Source: Bretschneidera sinensis (Eukaryota > Streptophyta > Magnoliopsida > Brassicales > Akaniaceae). Taken from it: a stretch of 64,000 nucleotides of DNA. This document shows, one piece after another, positions 32,750 to 45,149 of this stretch. Location: positions 58,533,584 through 58,597,583 of the forward strand of contig CM043705.1 of assembly GCA_023935145.1 (NCBI GenBank), written 5' to 3'. Both the position numbers and the translations under genes were made by a program. Numbering within the stretch: position 1 is the stretch's first letter; each line of letters begins with the position of its first letter. The notes under the pieces are model-generated. The model was not told the origin of the DNA. It searched no databases and saw only the letters and a list, made by a program, of their open reading frames with translations.

Positions 32750-33871
32750 TGAGTTTCATGTAGTCAAAGTGTTTTTTGTTAACAAGAAGTTAATAGAGTG
32801 GTTGATTGTTTGGCAAAAAGTAAATATCAATATATATTTGGATGGTGATATTGTCAGAGATAATTTTGTTAGGGTCGAAGCAAATTTTTTTAATTGACTG
32901 AATTGTCCTTAACAAACACGAAGCTCCCTTTCTTTCGTGGTACTCCAATTCTTTCTCCCTCCCTCTCTTCCACTTCCAAAAAACGCTACTTAACTTGCTA
33001 CACAATCCAAAAGTATGATCTAGTGCTCAATCTTGCCAATGTCGATTTTAATTTTTAGGAACAATGAGATGGTGATGATCGTGTGAGCTAAAGTTGATAG
33101 TGTGGAGGCACTAAAGATTTCCTATAAAGAGCGAGGGTTTAGGTGACAGAGGTGCTAATGCGATTTGGTGAATCTTAAAGAAGACTTCATAGGTTGGTTT
33201 GTGTATGCAAAAAAAGAAAGCAATTTTTTTTTTATCTAGCTTGCATGATGTTTAGACCTTTGTTTAATTTGGGTGGAAATAAAGTCTTTTCATGGTTTTA
33301 TTTTGGTTTTCTTTAATTAAAAAAAATAGCCAAAACAAGTCTAAAATGTACTTGATGTAGAGGAAAATTCTCTCTCCAATAATACGATGACACATGTCAA
33401 TCTCCAAGGCAAAAATGGTAATTTTATAATCACGACAAGACAGTCAATCTCCTCCCGACACGTGGTAAGGGGCATAATAGTAATTTTGCACTAAAAGACT
33501 TGACGTCATTCCACCACTCCAACTTTTGGATAAACTCGTACGGCTTATGGATAACTTTAAAAGAATACTACTTCTATCTTAACACTGAAGTTGTTCTCTT
33601 AATCAAACTCTACTCCGACACATTATAGCAAGGGATCTTCATAAATTAAAGGGTACTTTTTCAATTGAGAACACAAAGCTACTATTTTCCACCACTTTCT
33701 CTATCTCCAAAAAAATCCTATCTAACTTAGGTATCGAAAAGTCCTCTAAGGCACACCCCCCTCCTGTCCTCCGCGACTTTAGGTTCTTTCCTCATTTTGT
33801 GTGTGCAAGTCCTACTTTGCGACTATCCAGATTCCAGTAGATTTTCGGTATCAACAATACTATTCTCTTTA
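32750..33871. other. Spacer with a possible LTR remnant at 33356-33856
   Basis: No gene seen. 33356-33856 begins TGTAGAGGAAAATTC and ends TCGGTATCAACA, and contains CTAACTTAGGTATCG followed by CACACCCCCC, a sequence style seen near the ends of plant LTRs. No target duplication or partner LTR was found, so the call is tentative. Confidence 0.3.
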
Positions 33872-34642
33872 GAAGGAGTCTACAGTCAGTCGCTTGAAGC
33901 TTCATACACTGACCATCACCCCATAAAAGTAATACATGTCCCATAACTTAAAATGAGATACTGGTAACCAGATGGTTTTGTTCTACGCAAAAGACAAAAA
34001 ACACAATCATTAAAACTAATAAAATCTCATATATACCTTTAGTAAAGTAAATGCTATTTTCTTCTTATATGTTAGTGTCACGGTTGTTTTTATGTTTGTT
34101 GGTAGAGAGAGATACAGAGAGAAAGATGAACATCAAAGTGAATATCCATGTGATAGAAGTTCCAGGTCCTTTTGGGAAGCTAATCGAAAACTGTTGGCTC
34201 TCGATTTCTAGAAAGAAGAGACTGGTAAGTGAAAAAGATTAAAATCGAAACTTGGTTCGTTTTAGAAATTAAGACCATCGCAACCATCTTTACTGCTCTA
34301 AACCACATGGAGAATCTCAACACCGCTTTGAGGGATTATGGTTTTATTTGAATATGGTGCTATTCACGGCAAAAGAGTCATTATGATAACATAGAGTTTT
34401 TAACTTATCTTCTCTTCTTTGATATCATCAAATACAAAGCTAAAGGAATTTTTGGTTGATGTAGTTTGTGGGTTTTGGTGGAAGGATGACTGCAGTGCAT
34501 TGATGGTTGTTTATGTTTTTAAATGTAATTTGTGTATTTTGGATTTAAAGGTATGGTATAGATGTAAGTTTTATCTTTTGAGAAATTTTGATTTGCAGTT
34601 TATGTGTTTGGTAAAAGGCTTGTTAGAATTTGGGCAATTTCT

Positions 34643-34962
34643 AATGAAAAAAAATACCTTTAGAGAGTGAAAATGCCCAACTTAATTACCAATTAAAAGG
34701 GTACATGTTATCATCGATTAAAGGCTTGTGAGTTTTATTATGAATTTGAGAAATTTGTAATAAGTTAGCTTATGATTTTCATGGTCTGATTGCTGAATTT
34801 TAATGGGAAAAAAAATATCTTTTGAGAGTGAAAATACCCAGCTTAATTACCAGTTAAAATGGTACATGTTATCACCAATTAAATGCTTGTGAGTTTTATT
34901 ATGAATTTGGGTAATTTGTAATGGGTTGGCTTATGATTTTCATGGTTTGATTGTTGAATTTT
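34643..34962. repeat. Tandem duplication, unit about 160 bp
   Basis: Two copies (34643-34801, 34802-34962) sharing AGAGTGAAAATRCCCARCTT and AATGGTACATGTTATCA-type blocks, with a partial third start near 35050. Lies in the non-coding 3' part of the Mutator element. Confidence 0.8.
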
Positions 34963-35217
34963 AATGTAAAAGAAAAGTAGAATATGATAATGGTTTTGCA
35001 AGCTAAAAGGATCCTTTGAACTTAGGTCTCGAAATTTGACAGTAGTTTTGCCTTTTGAGAGTGAAAAATGCCCATAATGTGAAAAATTGGAGAAAAAAAA
35101 GAGTATGAGACAAACATTAATATCATGGGTTAGTGCTAGTACAATCATATAGAAGGACATCTCGTTCATACTTTTAACAATTCAGTTCATTATCATCGAA
35201 AGAGTATGAGACAAACA

Positions 35218-35546
35218 TTAATGTCACTACAAAAAACCATAAGCTTAGAACATGTCTAAATATTAGTATGCTTAGTGTCATTATGGCATATATGAGTTTG
35301 ATGAGTTTCTGCTCACAAATCTGCATAACTAAAGAAGTTCCCAACATGCAGGTGATAACAATGAAACAACCTAGTATTACGTTAATGTCTCCACAAAAAA
35401 GGCATAAGCCTAGAACATGTATAAATCTTTGTATAGATCTTTGTGGTTCATATGAGTTTTGATGAGTTGTTGTTGACAAAATCTACATAACAAAAACAAA
35501 GTTTCCAAGACCTGCAAGTGACTACATGAACGCAACCCATTATACC
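35218..35546. repeat. Tandem duplication, unit about 164 bp
   Basis: Copies start at 35218 and 35382 (TTAATGTCWCYACAAAAAA, then GCATAAGCYTAGAACATG). Diverged by substitutions and small gaps. Same non-coding part of the Mutator element. Confidence 0.7.
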
Positions 35547-36185
35547 ACTGAAAGTGATGAATCATAATATATAAAAATTTATTAGCAAAAATGACTTAAA
35601 AAATCAAGTAAAAGTTATATGTAAGTTACCATTTTATATGCACTAACCCATTAGACCCGTGGTTATTATATGACAATAAGTTAGTCAAGCATCCCATGTT
35701 CCACAAATGAAAATTTCTCATCAAAATTCATCATTTTACTCATAATAATTCCAATGTTTACAAACCAGATAAATGTAATTTGCTATCATACCATTCTTTA
35801 TGGATCTTGTTCCCCGGCATAATTATTATCAAGGTTTACCATTCCTAAGTTGGAATTATCCTAATTATCATAAAAGAAAAATATTAGTATAGTACCAAAT
35901 TATAAGCATAAATTTACACTAATAACTTTCATAGTATCATATCACTACTTGTAAAGACATTTCACTACCATGGACTCCACTGGTAGTTGATTTCATTGAA
36001 TGTCCCTACATATACAATAAAATGTCATAAAGAGATAAGAAAGGTGTTCACAACATGAAGTAGGAATTTTCATTCATAATATATTTCAATAATATAAACT
36101 TGCTTAATTGAAAAATAGTTTATATACTTAATTGACCTTTTTATCTTCTTATACTTCTTTTTGGCTGCATTCTCAGTTCTAGACT

Positions 36186-38311
36186 TCATCCTCTTAGGAG
36201 CTCCTTTTTTCTTTTAAACCTCATCATAGGTTGACATAAGATATTACCGTTATTATTTTCTTTGTTAGCATTATGAACATCATGAGCTTCAAAAGAGGTT
36301 TTCATAGGGTGCTTCATAGAATCATTTACTGTTGAATATTGCTTTAGACCTTCCTCTATTGCATGAAATACAAAAATATAACTCTCAATAGATAATGATC
36401 TCTCTTGGCATAATTTGGTGGCTAACTGAAATAAGTTATTGTAGAGATTCTGCTTAGACTGCACTTCTTTACACATAATTCTTATACTACACCTACTTTT
36501 TACATCTCTTGTCCAACATTTCAATATGTATTTAGATGGAATGTTAAACACACCTAAATATTGAAGTACTACTAATACATGCCTACAAAGATATCCACTA
36601 TACTCAAATAAATGACGTAAGCAAGAGGCCTCTTTTCTTATTGCATATAACTCCACAAAAGAATTCTTCATGTTTATCGAAATCTTGAACTCTAAAACTA
36701 ATAGTTCCTCTATCTTCCTTTTCTTTTATAAGATGGCATCCCGATGCACCTTAAACTTCAATTTGAAACTTTCTGAAAACTTCATGAGTGTAAATGATTG
36801 ACATTTTTTTCTCAAAAAGTGAAGGAGACTTCAAAACTAGTTCTTTATGGCATGTATTAAAATATACTTGAGCTTTTGCTTCTTGTCGATCTTGCACAAC
36901 AACCTTATATTGTTCAACAAATTCCTTCAAAGTTATTTTCTTGTTGAAATACTTGTCGAAAAAGGAATTGACACTCTCTGACCTTTGAGTTGTTTACATA
37001 CCACCAAAAAAAATATCTTTCGTATATGTAGTTACCCAATATTTATGATCTTCAAACAAAGATTGGAGCCACTCATCCTCATCAAGTTCAAAATTTTTAT
37101 CCATGTCCTGCCATCTTGTCTCAAATTGTTCCTCTGTCCATGACTTATAAATACATCTATTAAAGTGTGCTATAATATCTTCATGTTTCCTTATCACATG
37201 ACCAAGTTTCTTTGGAACCTTTCTCAATATATGCCATAGACAAAATCTATGTTTAGCATTTGGAAAAACAGTTGCGATGACTGATCTTATAGCTTTATCT
37301 TGATCAGTTATAATTGCACTTAGAGTTTTTCCACCCATTGCTCTAACCCATGTTTTCATTAACCAAACAAAGTTGATGTAGTCTCATTCCCAAGTAATGC
37401 ACATCCCAATAAGGTAGATTGAAAATGATTGTTTACTCCAATAAAAGAAGCAAAAGGAATTTTATACTTTTTTGTAATGTATGTTGTGTCGAAAGAAACA
37501 ACATCTCCAAAACACTGATAAGCATCTTTCCCTTTTGTATCTACCCAAAAAACATTTCTCAAACGCTGCTTTTCTTCTAAATCCATTGCATAAAAGAAAT
37601 TGGGATTTTCTTTTTGCATTGGCACAAAATGTTCAAGCATTTCTTGAGCATCTTCGTAGTTTATAGCTAAACGTCGTTTTTTATCTATAAGATTTCTTAT
37701 ATCTTTCTCTAAGCAACCAACATTTTGGTATCCACCATATTGCTTTGCCATTGTAACATATATTTTGCTTGTTCCAACCCAACTGCATTTAAAGTGCTAA
37801 TATTATTCTTATTCACAGATGTAATGCTTCTATGATATGGAAAATAATGTGAATAATTTGGGAAAAGTTCATGATTATAATCTTTAATAAAATCATGGAC
37901 AACCCATATACCATCATTCCTTCTTTTCACATGGAGTGTGGCCTTATAATCCACCTTCATACAAGGATGTAGATTAATAGTATTTGACTTTCGCTTCACC
38001 CCATATCTAGTACAAGCAAATTTAGCATCAATGAATTTACCATCAACTTTAGAACGCCAACTAGCTTTCTTTGAAACACCAAATCCTATTGACCTTGCAT
38101 ATTCTACGTAGAATGAAGAAGCTTCTTCATCTAACTTAAATTCTATTCCAATGCAAGGTTCTAAAGATTTTTCTTCTACATTAATCAATTCCCTATTTGG
38201 ACCATCAAAACTAGCTTCAACCTCATAGTGGTTTTTCTCAACATGATCTTCACAATTACCTATATATTCCCTTGAATAATCAATCATATTTGAATCAGTC
38301 TCTTGCTCCAT
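36186..38311 (-). pseudogene. FAR1-like Mutator transposase
   Basis: From ATG 38311 (MEQETDSNMIDYSREYI): FAR1-type DNA-binding zinc domain (SFYVEYARSIGFGVSKKASW, FACTRYGVKR, HVKRRNDGIWVVHDFIKDYN), then the MULE catalytic domain (VVSFDTTYITKKYKIPFASF, ITDQDKAIRSVIATVFP, HRFCLWHILRKVPKKL), a stop after FFGGM followed by TTQRSESVNS, and a SWIM-type zinc motif (SGYLCRHVLVVLQYL). Frames change near 37740 and by a one-base loss near 37360, with stops at about 36990 and 36670. The intact family cuts and pastes Mutator elements, and some relatives became FAR1/FHY3 light-signalling factors; location inside inverted repeats says this one is the transposase form. Confidence 0.88.
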
Positions 38312-39391
38312 AGTTACCTAGACATGTACAATAAATTAATCATGATACAGATGGTTTTGATATTTCAATTATTATGAAATAAAAATAAATAAAAATCAGA
38401 AAAGATGCCTAATATATCGTGTTACAATTACAATACACATCTCCACAATAGGAATAGTTAATTAGTGACCCTGGCACCGATAACAATGCTTCTCGCTAAG
38501 AAAATGGAGAAGCAAAAGCTAATAACTTGTTACTTTAAAAATGCTGCTTTTTGTATAATACAAAGACATTTTCTCCATGCTTTCGTAGTGTCAATTTGAC
38601 TTTTATCTTCAGCAATCACAATCCAGTTAAGATGTGACATGCAAGTCAACATACTTACGTTTTCTCCATTATTCCAAGGGAAGACGTCAAGGCAAAAGGC
38701 TTAAGTTAGGACCTAACTTTGGCAAGTCGAGCCCTTATTTCTTCTAGTTCTTCCTCATCAAAAAGAAAAACTTTTGTTTGGAGAAGAATCTTATATATTG
38801 CAACAATAAAAAAACAGAGAAAATTTTGTGTGGGGAAGAATCTTATATATTGTAACAAAAAATAGATACCCATAAATTTATAAATAAAAAACCACATGCC
38901 TGGATAACAACCCATATTGTCCACAATAACAGTGAGAATTGTAGTAGTACACATGAAATTGAGTTTTAAGGATTCAATTTTAATCTATTGATACAAACAA
39001 TTGAAAATGGAAAAAAAAATTACCTTTAGTTTTTGCAACAAATACAATCAGTGATTGTGATGAATCAAGCTGAAGGAGATATACAAAGCAAGCCCTAAGT
39101 TGAAGTCCCACAACTTGACTTTAACTAGAAGAAAAGAAGTTTAAAAGAAATCCTTAAAAAGGTTGACGATAGCTTTTTGTTTCCCTCAATTTTTTTGTTA
39201 CCTTCCATCATTTTCTTTTTTGGTTCAAAGATTGAAGTGTCTCTAGCTCTCTCATAAGTCAATATTTTGTCTTTTGCTTTACCGGGATTGCTAAGTTACT
39301 TGTTTCTTTATTTTATTTATAGGACATATGTTGTTTTTAGGGGGCGAAGGTCAGTGCGCAAGAGTTCAAGCGACTGACCTTAGACTCCCTC

Positions 39392-40312
39392 TTCTTTTTA
39401 TTGCAGTTTTCCATGGTCATTGGACCATCTTTGTTAGATGATTGTTCTTTGGCTTGATTAAATGCATATGAAGGTTTTCAATTAAATGAAAGATGCTTCA
39501 AAAAATAAAGTAAACCAGTGTACAAAGTTTAGCCATCATAATTTAAAAAACAGGGGAAAGAAGTGCCCTAGCTATAGCCTTTAAGGCTGTAACAACAAAG
39601 CAGGGTGTGTTATAGGTGTCGTATGGGAATTTAAAGCATTGTTTTATTGAGAAGAATAAGAAAAAGAAGAGAATAAGCATAAAAAGAAAAGAGAAAAAAA
39701 AAAGTTATTGACCATTCCTGAACATGAGTTCTTCACCCCTGTATTGATGTTGATGACCTGATGTTTAAGTTGTTAACCCGATCCAACTTGTGTTAATGTT
39801 ATTATCCTCCTGACTCATTTATTGTATCACATTTAAGTCAAAGTTGAAGTTAGTAAAAAAAAAACAAAAAGTCAAGTTTTTCTGATCCAGTATTCTCAGA
39901 TTTTGTCTTGTTAAGTTGTACCGACGTGATGACCTAACTGCTTGTTATGAGTGTGAAGCCCAGACTTGTTCTCATGGTTATTGTAATTTATGAGTTTGAT
40001 TTTGTTTATTTTAGATTGAATCAGGTTTGTTATTGACATGAATTTATATGTAATGAGAAAGTTGCTTTAATCCCTCTTTAATAAATTCCAAACGGTGCAG
40101 TAAACGAACAGCCCCAAATTATATTCTAATCCTTTTTCTTTATATGCATTCATCAAGGATAGTGTGCTGTGGGGATGGGAATTATTAGATGGACACTTGA
40201 TCATGTTCGACACTGCCTTTGCATCCAATTTCACCTCAATATTTATTCCCTTAATTGATTGAATACAAGGTTTATTTTTTAACCAAAGCATAAAATAAAA
40301 CGGTTGCATTGT
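39392..40312. other. Spacer between the Mutator element and the chromovirus
   Basis: AT-rich with a GA-rich run near 39645-39705. No gene or known repeat seen. Confidence 0.5.
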
Positions 40313-40656
40313 TGTAATGACCCATCACGAGTTAGCCACCCCCAAGACGGTGTTGCCACGTTTTGAAATCCCAACACGACACATATATGCAACAATATAA
40401 AAACATATATAACTTGAAAATATATATACATCAACCCTCAACAGGGGAGTTACATCATTAATATTCTATCTGAAACAATATATACAACATACTAAAGATG
40501 CATGAATATCTACAATTTTTTTTTCTTCTTCCATTAGTTTGAGGATGTGGACCACGAGACTTACAGATAATAAATTAGTCTGAATCTCAACTCACAAATT
40601 TATATGTCCTGCCCGCCACCTGAAACTATTTAACAATGAGGAGTTAACTTCACAAG
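40313..40656 (-). repeat. Chromovirus 3' LTR, distal piece
   Basis: The outer end reads TGTAATGACCCATCACG on the plus strand. It continues at 47686 once the Athila-type guest and one ACAAG copy are removed (AACTTCACAAG then CTCAGTGAATTAAAT). Five bases before it are ATTGT, one half of a duplication whose partner is outside the window. Confidence 0.8.
40652..40656. repeat. Target-site duplication ACAAG (left)
   Basis: ACAAG immediately before the guest element; repeated at 47681-47685. Confidence 0.88.
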
Positions 40657-42049
40657 TGTTGTGAGTTTTAAATTACTCGCAAACGCACGAGTCGTTTGCA
40701 ATATAGTGTTGTGCAAGTACGATGTCGAATCCACAGGGAATTGCGTTGTGAAAATGTAATTTTATCTAAACTAAACTTATCTTAACCTAGTTTCGAGTTT
40801 TGAATTATATGTTGCAAAACAAATAAAAACTAAACTAAATTAATTTAAAACTAATAATAAAGACACTAAGGTTTCTGAATCTACCCCACCAAAGTTAAGA
40901 ATATATCTTCATGTTCTAAAAATAGCCTATCAAAACATTCCATGAATCCGACTTAAAACAAAAAACAACAAATATTCCAATTAAACCAAAAGCATCCAAT
41001 GTATCCGCTTTTAACAAATCACAAAGGAAATCAAATTTAATCAAAAACAATTTGATGTATCCATCAGATGAAACACACAGAATATCCAACAGAACAATTT
41101 AAACGCAATCAATCATAAGATTTTACTCAAATAATTGACAGAACATTTATACTAAAAAAATATCAAAACTGTATAAACAAATCTGAAACTATTATGCCAA
41201 ACAACGGTGAGGCTTCATCTTCAACCTTAGTTGAAGATTTTAGCCACTTCTAATCATGAAACTAGAGTTCATAATAAAAGTGCTAAACATTAAACTAAAA
41301 AAAAAGCAGTAAATTAAAACTGACTATACATGGGGAGAAATTCTACTCGTTGTTGGGTGGCGCTTCCCCTCGTGGTAGCAAAATCTTTGAGATCCACCAG
41401 AATGCTAGCAAAAGTCCTCAAGATTGCACCAAAATGGCACAAGGATTTGCACACCAAAGATGAAGTGAAGAATGGCTTATATAGGGAAACATCACAAGTG
41501 CAATGTGTTTCCAATCCGATGTGGGATACTGCAGATTCCAACTTTTGCTCTTTGACCTTTGTCTACTAAAACAGCCATAACTTTCTCTAGAAAAATCATT
41601 TTATTGATCCATAAAATTCTCCAGAAAATAGACATCCGGATCTTTCCAAGCATATATGGCTTATCTCCTAGTTCTTTCTGAATCAATACAGTTTAATCCT
41701 AAGAAATGGCTGATCTGTCACACTGAAATCATGCACAGCCTGACCTTTGTCTACTAAAACTGCCATAACTTTCTCTAGAAAATTCATTTTATTGATCCGT
41801 AAAATTCCTCAGAAAATAGACATCCGAGTTTTTCCAAGCATATATGGCTCATCTCTTGGTTCTTCCTGAATCAATACAGTTTAATCCTAAAAAATGGCTA
41901 ATCTGTACGAGCAATTCTGACAAATTAGTGAAACTCCTTTCCCAGTGCTTGTAAACCTGAAAAACAATGAAAACAACTCAAAGTAACAAATTCCTAAGCT
42001 AACAAATGTAAATTAAGTGGCCAAAATATGCAATATTTTTCACTCATCA
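40657..42049 (-). repeat. 3' LTR of the Athila-type derivative
   Basis: Plus-strand left end TGTTGTGAGTTTTAAATTAC; right end CACTCATCA, followed by the reversed polypurine tract AATAGCCCCAAACTTAC. 1,393 bp, with an internal duplication of about 190 bp (about 41546-41722 and 41738-41910, each with CATATATGGCT and GAATCAATACAGTTTAATC). Confidence 0.85.
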
Positions 42050-42066
42050 AATAGCCCCAAACTTAC
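42050..42066 (-). other. Polypurine tract of the Athila-type derivative
   Basis: On the minus strand GTAAGTTTGGGGCTATT directly precedes the LTR start TGATGAGTG. Confidence 0.8.
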
Positions 42067-42253
42067 ATTTTGCTAGTCCATTAGCAAAACAAAATAAATA
42101 AATAAAAAACTAAATGGAAAACAAAGAACATAAAGATAAGTTCATCACTCATGGTATCCAAAAATTTAAGGAGCACTCAAAACCATGATATTCATTCATG
42201 AGCAAGCTTAAAAAATATAACTCATCTTCGTAATGAATAGGAATTTTAAAACC

Positions 42254-43230
42254 TAATTACTTACAAGAGGTATGCTAATATATCACAAGCTTGAATCAGT
42301 GTAAAGTGAATTAGCATATACAGATGAGGTTTCCAAATAATTTCAATGTATAATATATCCATGTCTCAAAATTCACAGAATGAACAGCGATGGCATAGTT
42401 TTATTTATTTATTTTTATATATAAGGCTTTGCTATGTTTAGTTCCCTTAAGCTTTCTAATTGACCCATGTATCAAGCATTGAGTCAACGACTCCCAAACC
42501 AGATGGTTTTAGGGCATTAGGTGTAAAGACACCTCTAAGGACTTATTAACTCGAGTAAAAAAGGCTACGAAACTAAACTGTCCTTAATACTACCAAGCAA
42601 AATTTCCACCTTTTGACGTGAACACTCACTGCTTACTGAGGCAAGAGGTCCAGTTACTCAGCGAAAAATTTCGCAATGATCACTATGAATAAAATTCCCA
42701 CTTTTTGACGTGAACACTCACTGTTTACTGAGGCAAGAGGTCCAGTTACTCAGTGGAAAGTTTATTGATGATGATCATTATTTTTTTATGCTTTTCTATG
42801 CCCAAGTGTCAATCCCAAAAGTCATCCAGTTTCAGTTAAGTCAAGGAAGCATACACATTGAAATCGCATGTCATACCTCACACAAATATGTGCTAATGTG
42901 CTCGTGTTAGATTGGCTCAAATATATGAATTCTCAAATGCCCAAAGTAAGTAACAAAGTTTTAAAACTCTATCATCAAATCATGTGTTCAAAATTTTAAG
43001 CTCACCAATGAAATCACATCACAATATTTGTTTAGATCAACTAAAATTTCAAAATAACATAAGCATAATTACTTATAAGAGGCAGGCTAAGACATCACAA
43101 GCTTGAATCAGTGTAAAGTGAATTAGTATATACAGATGAGGTTTTCAAATAATTTCAATGTACAATATATCTATGTCTCAAGATTCACAGAATTTCTCAT
43201 CAGAATGAACAGCGATGGCATAGTTTTATT

Positions 43231-43294
<64 letters not shown>

Positions 43295-44782
43295 CTCTGC
43301 TATGTTTAGTTCCCTTAAGCTTTCTAATTGACCCATGTATCAAGTGTTGAGTCAACGACTCCCAAACCAGATGGTTTTAGGGCATTAGGTGTAAAGACAC
43401 CCCTAAAGACTTATTAACTCGAGTCAAAAAGGCTACGAAACTAAACTGTCCTTAATACTACCAAGCAAAATTTCCACCTTTTGACGTGAACACTCACTGC
43501 TTACTGAGGCAAGAGGTCCAGTTACTCAGCGAAAAATTTTGCAATGATCACTATGAATAAAATTCTCACCTTTTGACGTGAACACTTACTACTTACTGAG
43601 GCAAGAGGTCCAGTTACTCAGTGGAAAGTTTATTGATGATGATCATTATTTTTCTTTTTCTTTTTTTATGTTTTTCTATACCTAAGTGCTAATCCCAAAA
43701 GTCATCTAGTTTCAGTTAAGTCAAGGAAGCATACATATTGAAATAGCATGTCATACCTCACACAAATATGTGCTAATGTGCTCGTGTTAGATTAGCTCAA
43801 ACATGTGAATTCTCAAATGCCCAAAGTAAGTAACAAAGTTTTAAAACTCTATCATCAAATCATGTGTTCAAAATTTTAAGCTCACCAATGAAATCACATC
43901 ACAATATTTGTTTAGATCAACTAAAATTTCAAAATAACATGAGTATAATTACTTACAAGAGGCAGACTAAGACATCACAAGCTTGAATCAATGTAAAGTG
44001 AATTAGCATATACAGATGAGGTTTCTAAATAATCTCAATGTACAATATATCCATGTCTCAAGATTCACAGAATTTCTCATCAGAATGAACAGCAATGACA
44101 TAGTTTTATTTATTTATTTTTATATATATAAGGCTCTGCTATGTTTAGTTCCCTTAAGCTTTCTAATTGACCCATCTATCAAGTGTTGAGTCAACGACTC
44201 CCAAACCAGATGGTTTTAGGGCATTAGGTGTAAAGACACCCCTAAGGACTTATTAACTCGAGTCAAAAAGGCTACGAAACTAAACTGTCCTTAATGCTAC
44301 CAAGCAAAATTTCCACCTTTTGACGTGAACACTTACTGCTTACTGAGGCAAGAGGTCCAGTTACTCAGCGGAAAATTTTGCAATGATCACTATGAATAAA
44401 ATTCTCACCTTTTGACGTGAACACTTACTGCTTACTGAGGCAAGAGGTCCAGTTACTCAGTGGAAAGTTTATTGATGATGATTATTATTTTTCTTTTTTT
44501 TTTTATGTTTTTCTATACCTAAGTGTTAATCCCACAAGTCATCCAGTTTCAATTAAGTCAAGGAAGCATACATATTCAAATCGCATATCATACCTGACAC
44601 AAATATGTGCTAATGTGCTCGTGTTAGATTGGCTCAAACATGTGAATTCTCAAATGCTCAAAGTAAGTAACAAAGTTTTAAAACTCTATCATCAAATCAT
44701 GTGTTCAAAATTTTAAGCTCACCAATGAAATCACATCACAATATTTGTTTAGATCAACTAAAATTTCAAAATAACATGAGCA
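42254..44782. repeat. Three tandem copies of an 810-880 bp 3' UTR unit
   Basis: Units at 42254-43065, 43066-43945 and 43946-44782, sharing CACAAGCTTGAATCARTGTA, AACTCGAGTMAAAAAGGCTA and GAGGCAAGAGGTCCAGTTAC. Each unit has an inner duplication of about 95 bp (TTTTGACGTGAACACTYACT twice). The sister element has one copy, inverted, at about 59880-60680. No protein is encoded; the short frames at 42710 and 44417 are repeat copies of one another. Confidence 0.9.
43236..43291. repeat. (TA)n microsatellite
   Basis: About 56 bp of uninterrupted TA, only in the second of the three tandem units; the others have 10-16 bp there. Confidence 0.95.
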
Positions 44783-45149
44783 TACATTTACTTTCTTATT
44801 ATTATTATTATTATTTTAAATGATGAAAAACAACAACAAATTAGGACAAAGTGTGTGTAATGTGTCTCCTATACCCCCAAATTTAAATTACACATTGACC
44901 TCAATGTGTGAATAATATGGAAAGAGCCGACCTAGGATATGAAGAACTATCTGGACTTGGTATGGCTCATAGCATACCCCCAAACTTGAACTGAAGTACG
45001 CGTTGTCTCGAAAAAATAAAGACTGAAAAACAAAAATACTAGAAACAAACATTAATCATAAATATGTCAAATAATAAGTAAACAAAAAGGATAAGCTGTG
45101 GGGTGCCTCCCATGAGCACTAAGTTTAACGTCTTCAGCCATATCCAATA
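44783..45149. other. 3' UTR start of the Athila-type derivative
   Basis: Matches the sister element after its pol stop: GCTGAAGACGTTAAACTTAG, GGGAGGCACCCCACAGCTTA, and two polypurine-like copies (minus CAAGTTTGGGGGTATG near 44985 and AATTTGGGGGTATAGG near 44880). Has an (ATT)n run at about 44800-44815. Confidence 0.75.

Larger units (their letters stand above)
33872..39391 (-). mobile_element. FAR1-like Mutator element with terminal inverted repeats
   Basis: 5,520 bp. Left end GAAGGAGTCTACAGTCAGTC; right end on the minus strand GAGGGAGTCTAAGGTCAGTC. Similarity continues inward for about 100 bp (CGCTTGAA, CACTGACC, TACATGTCCCATAA against CATATGTCCTATAA). Nine-base flanks TTCTCTTTA (33863-33871) and TTCTTTTTA (39392-39400) match 8 of 9, the Mutator duplication size. 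A degraded transposase lies on the minus strand inside. The element is nearly whole in structure but inactive. Confidence 0.8.

Noticed and set aside
38706..38954. 82-codon minus-strand frame upstream of the Mutator transposase
   Set aside because: Hydrophobic chance frame within the element's untranslated leader; no link to the transposase frame or splice signals seen.
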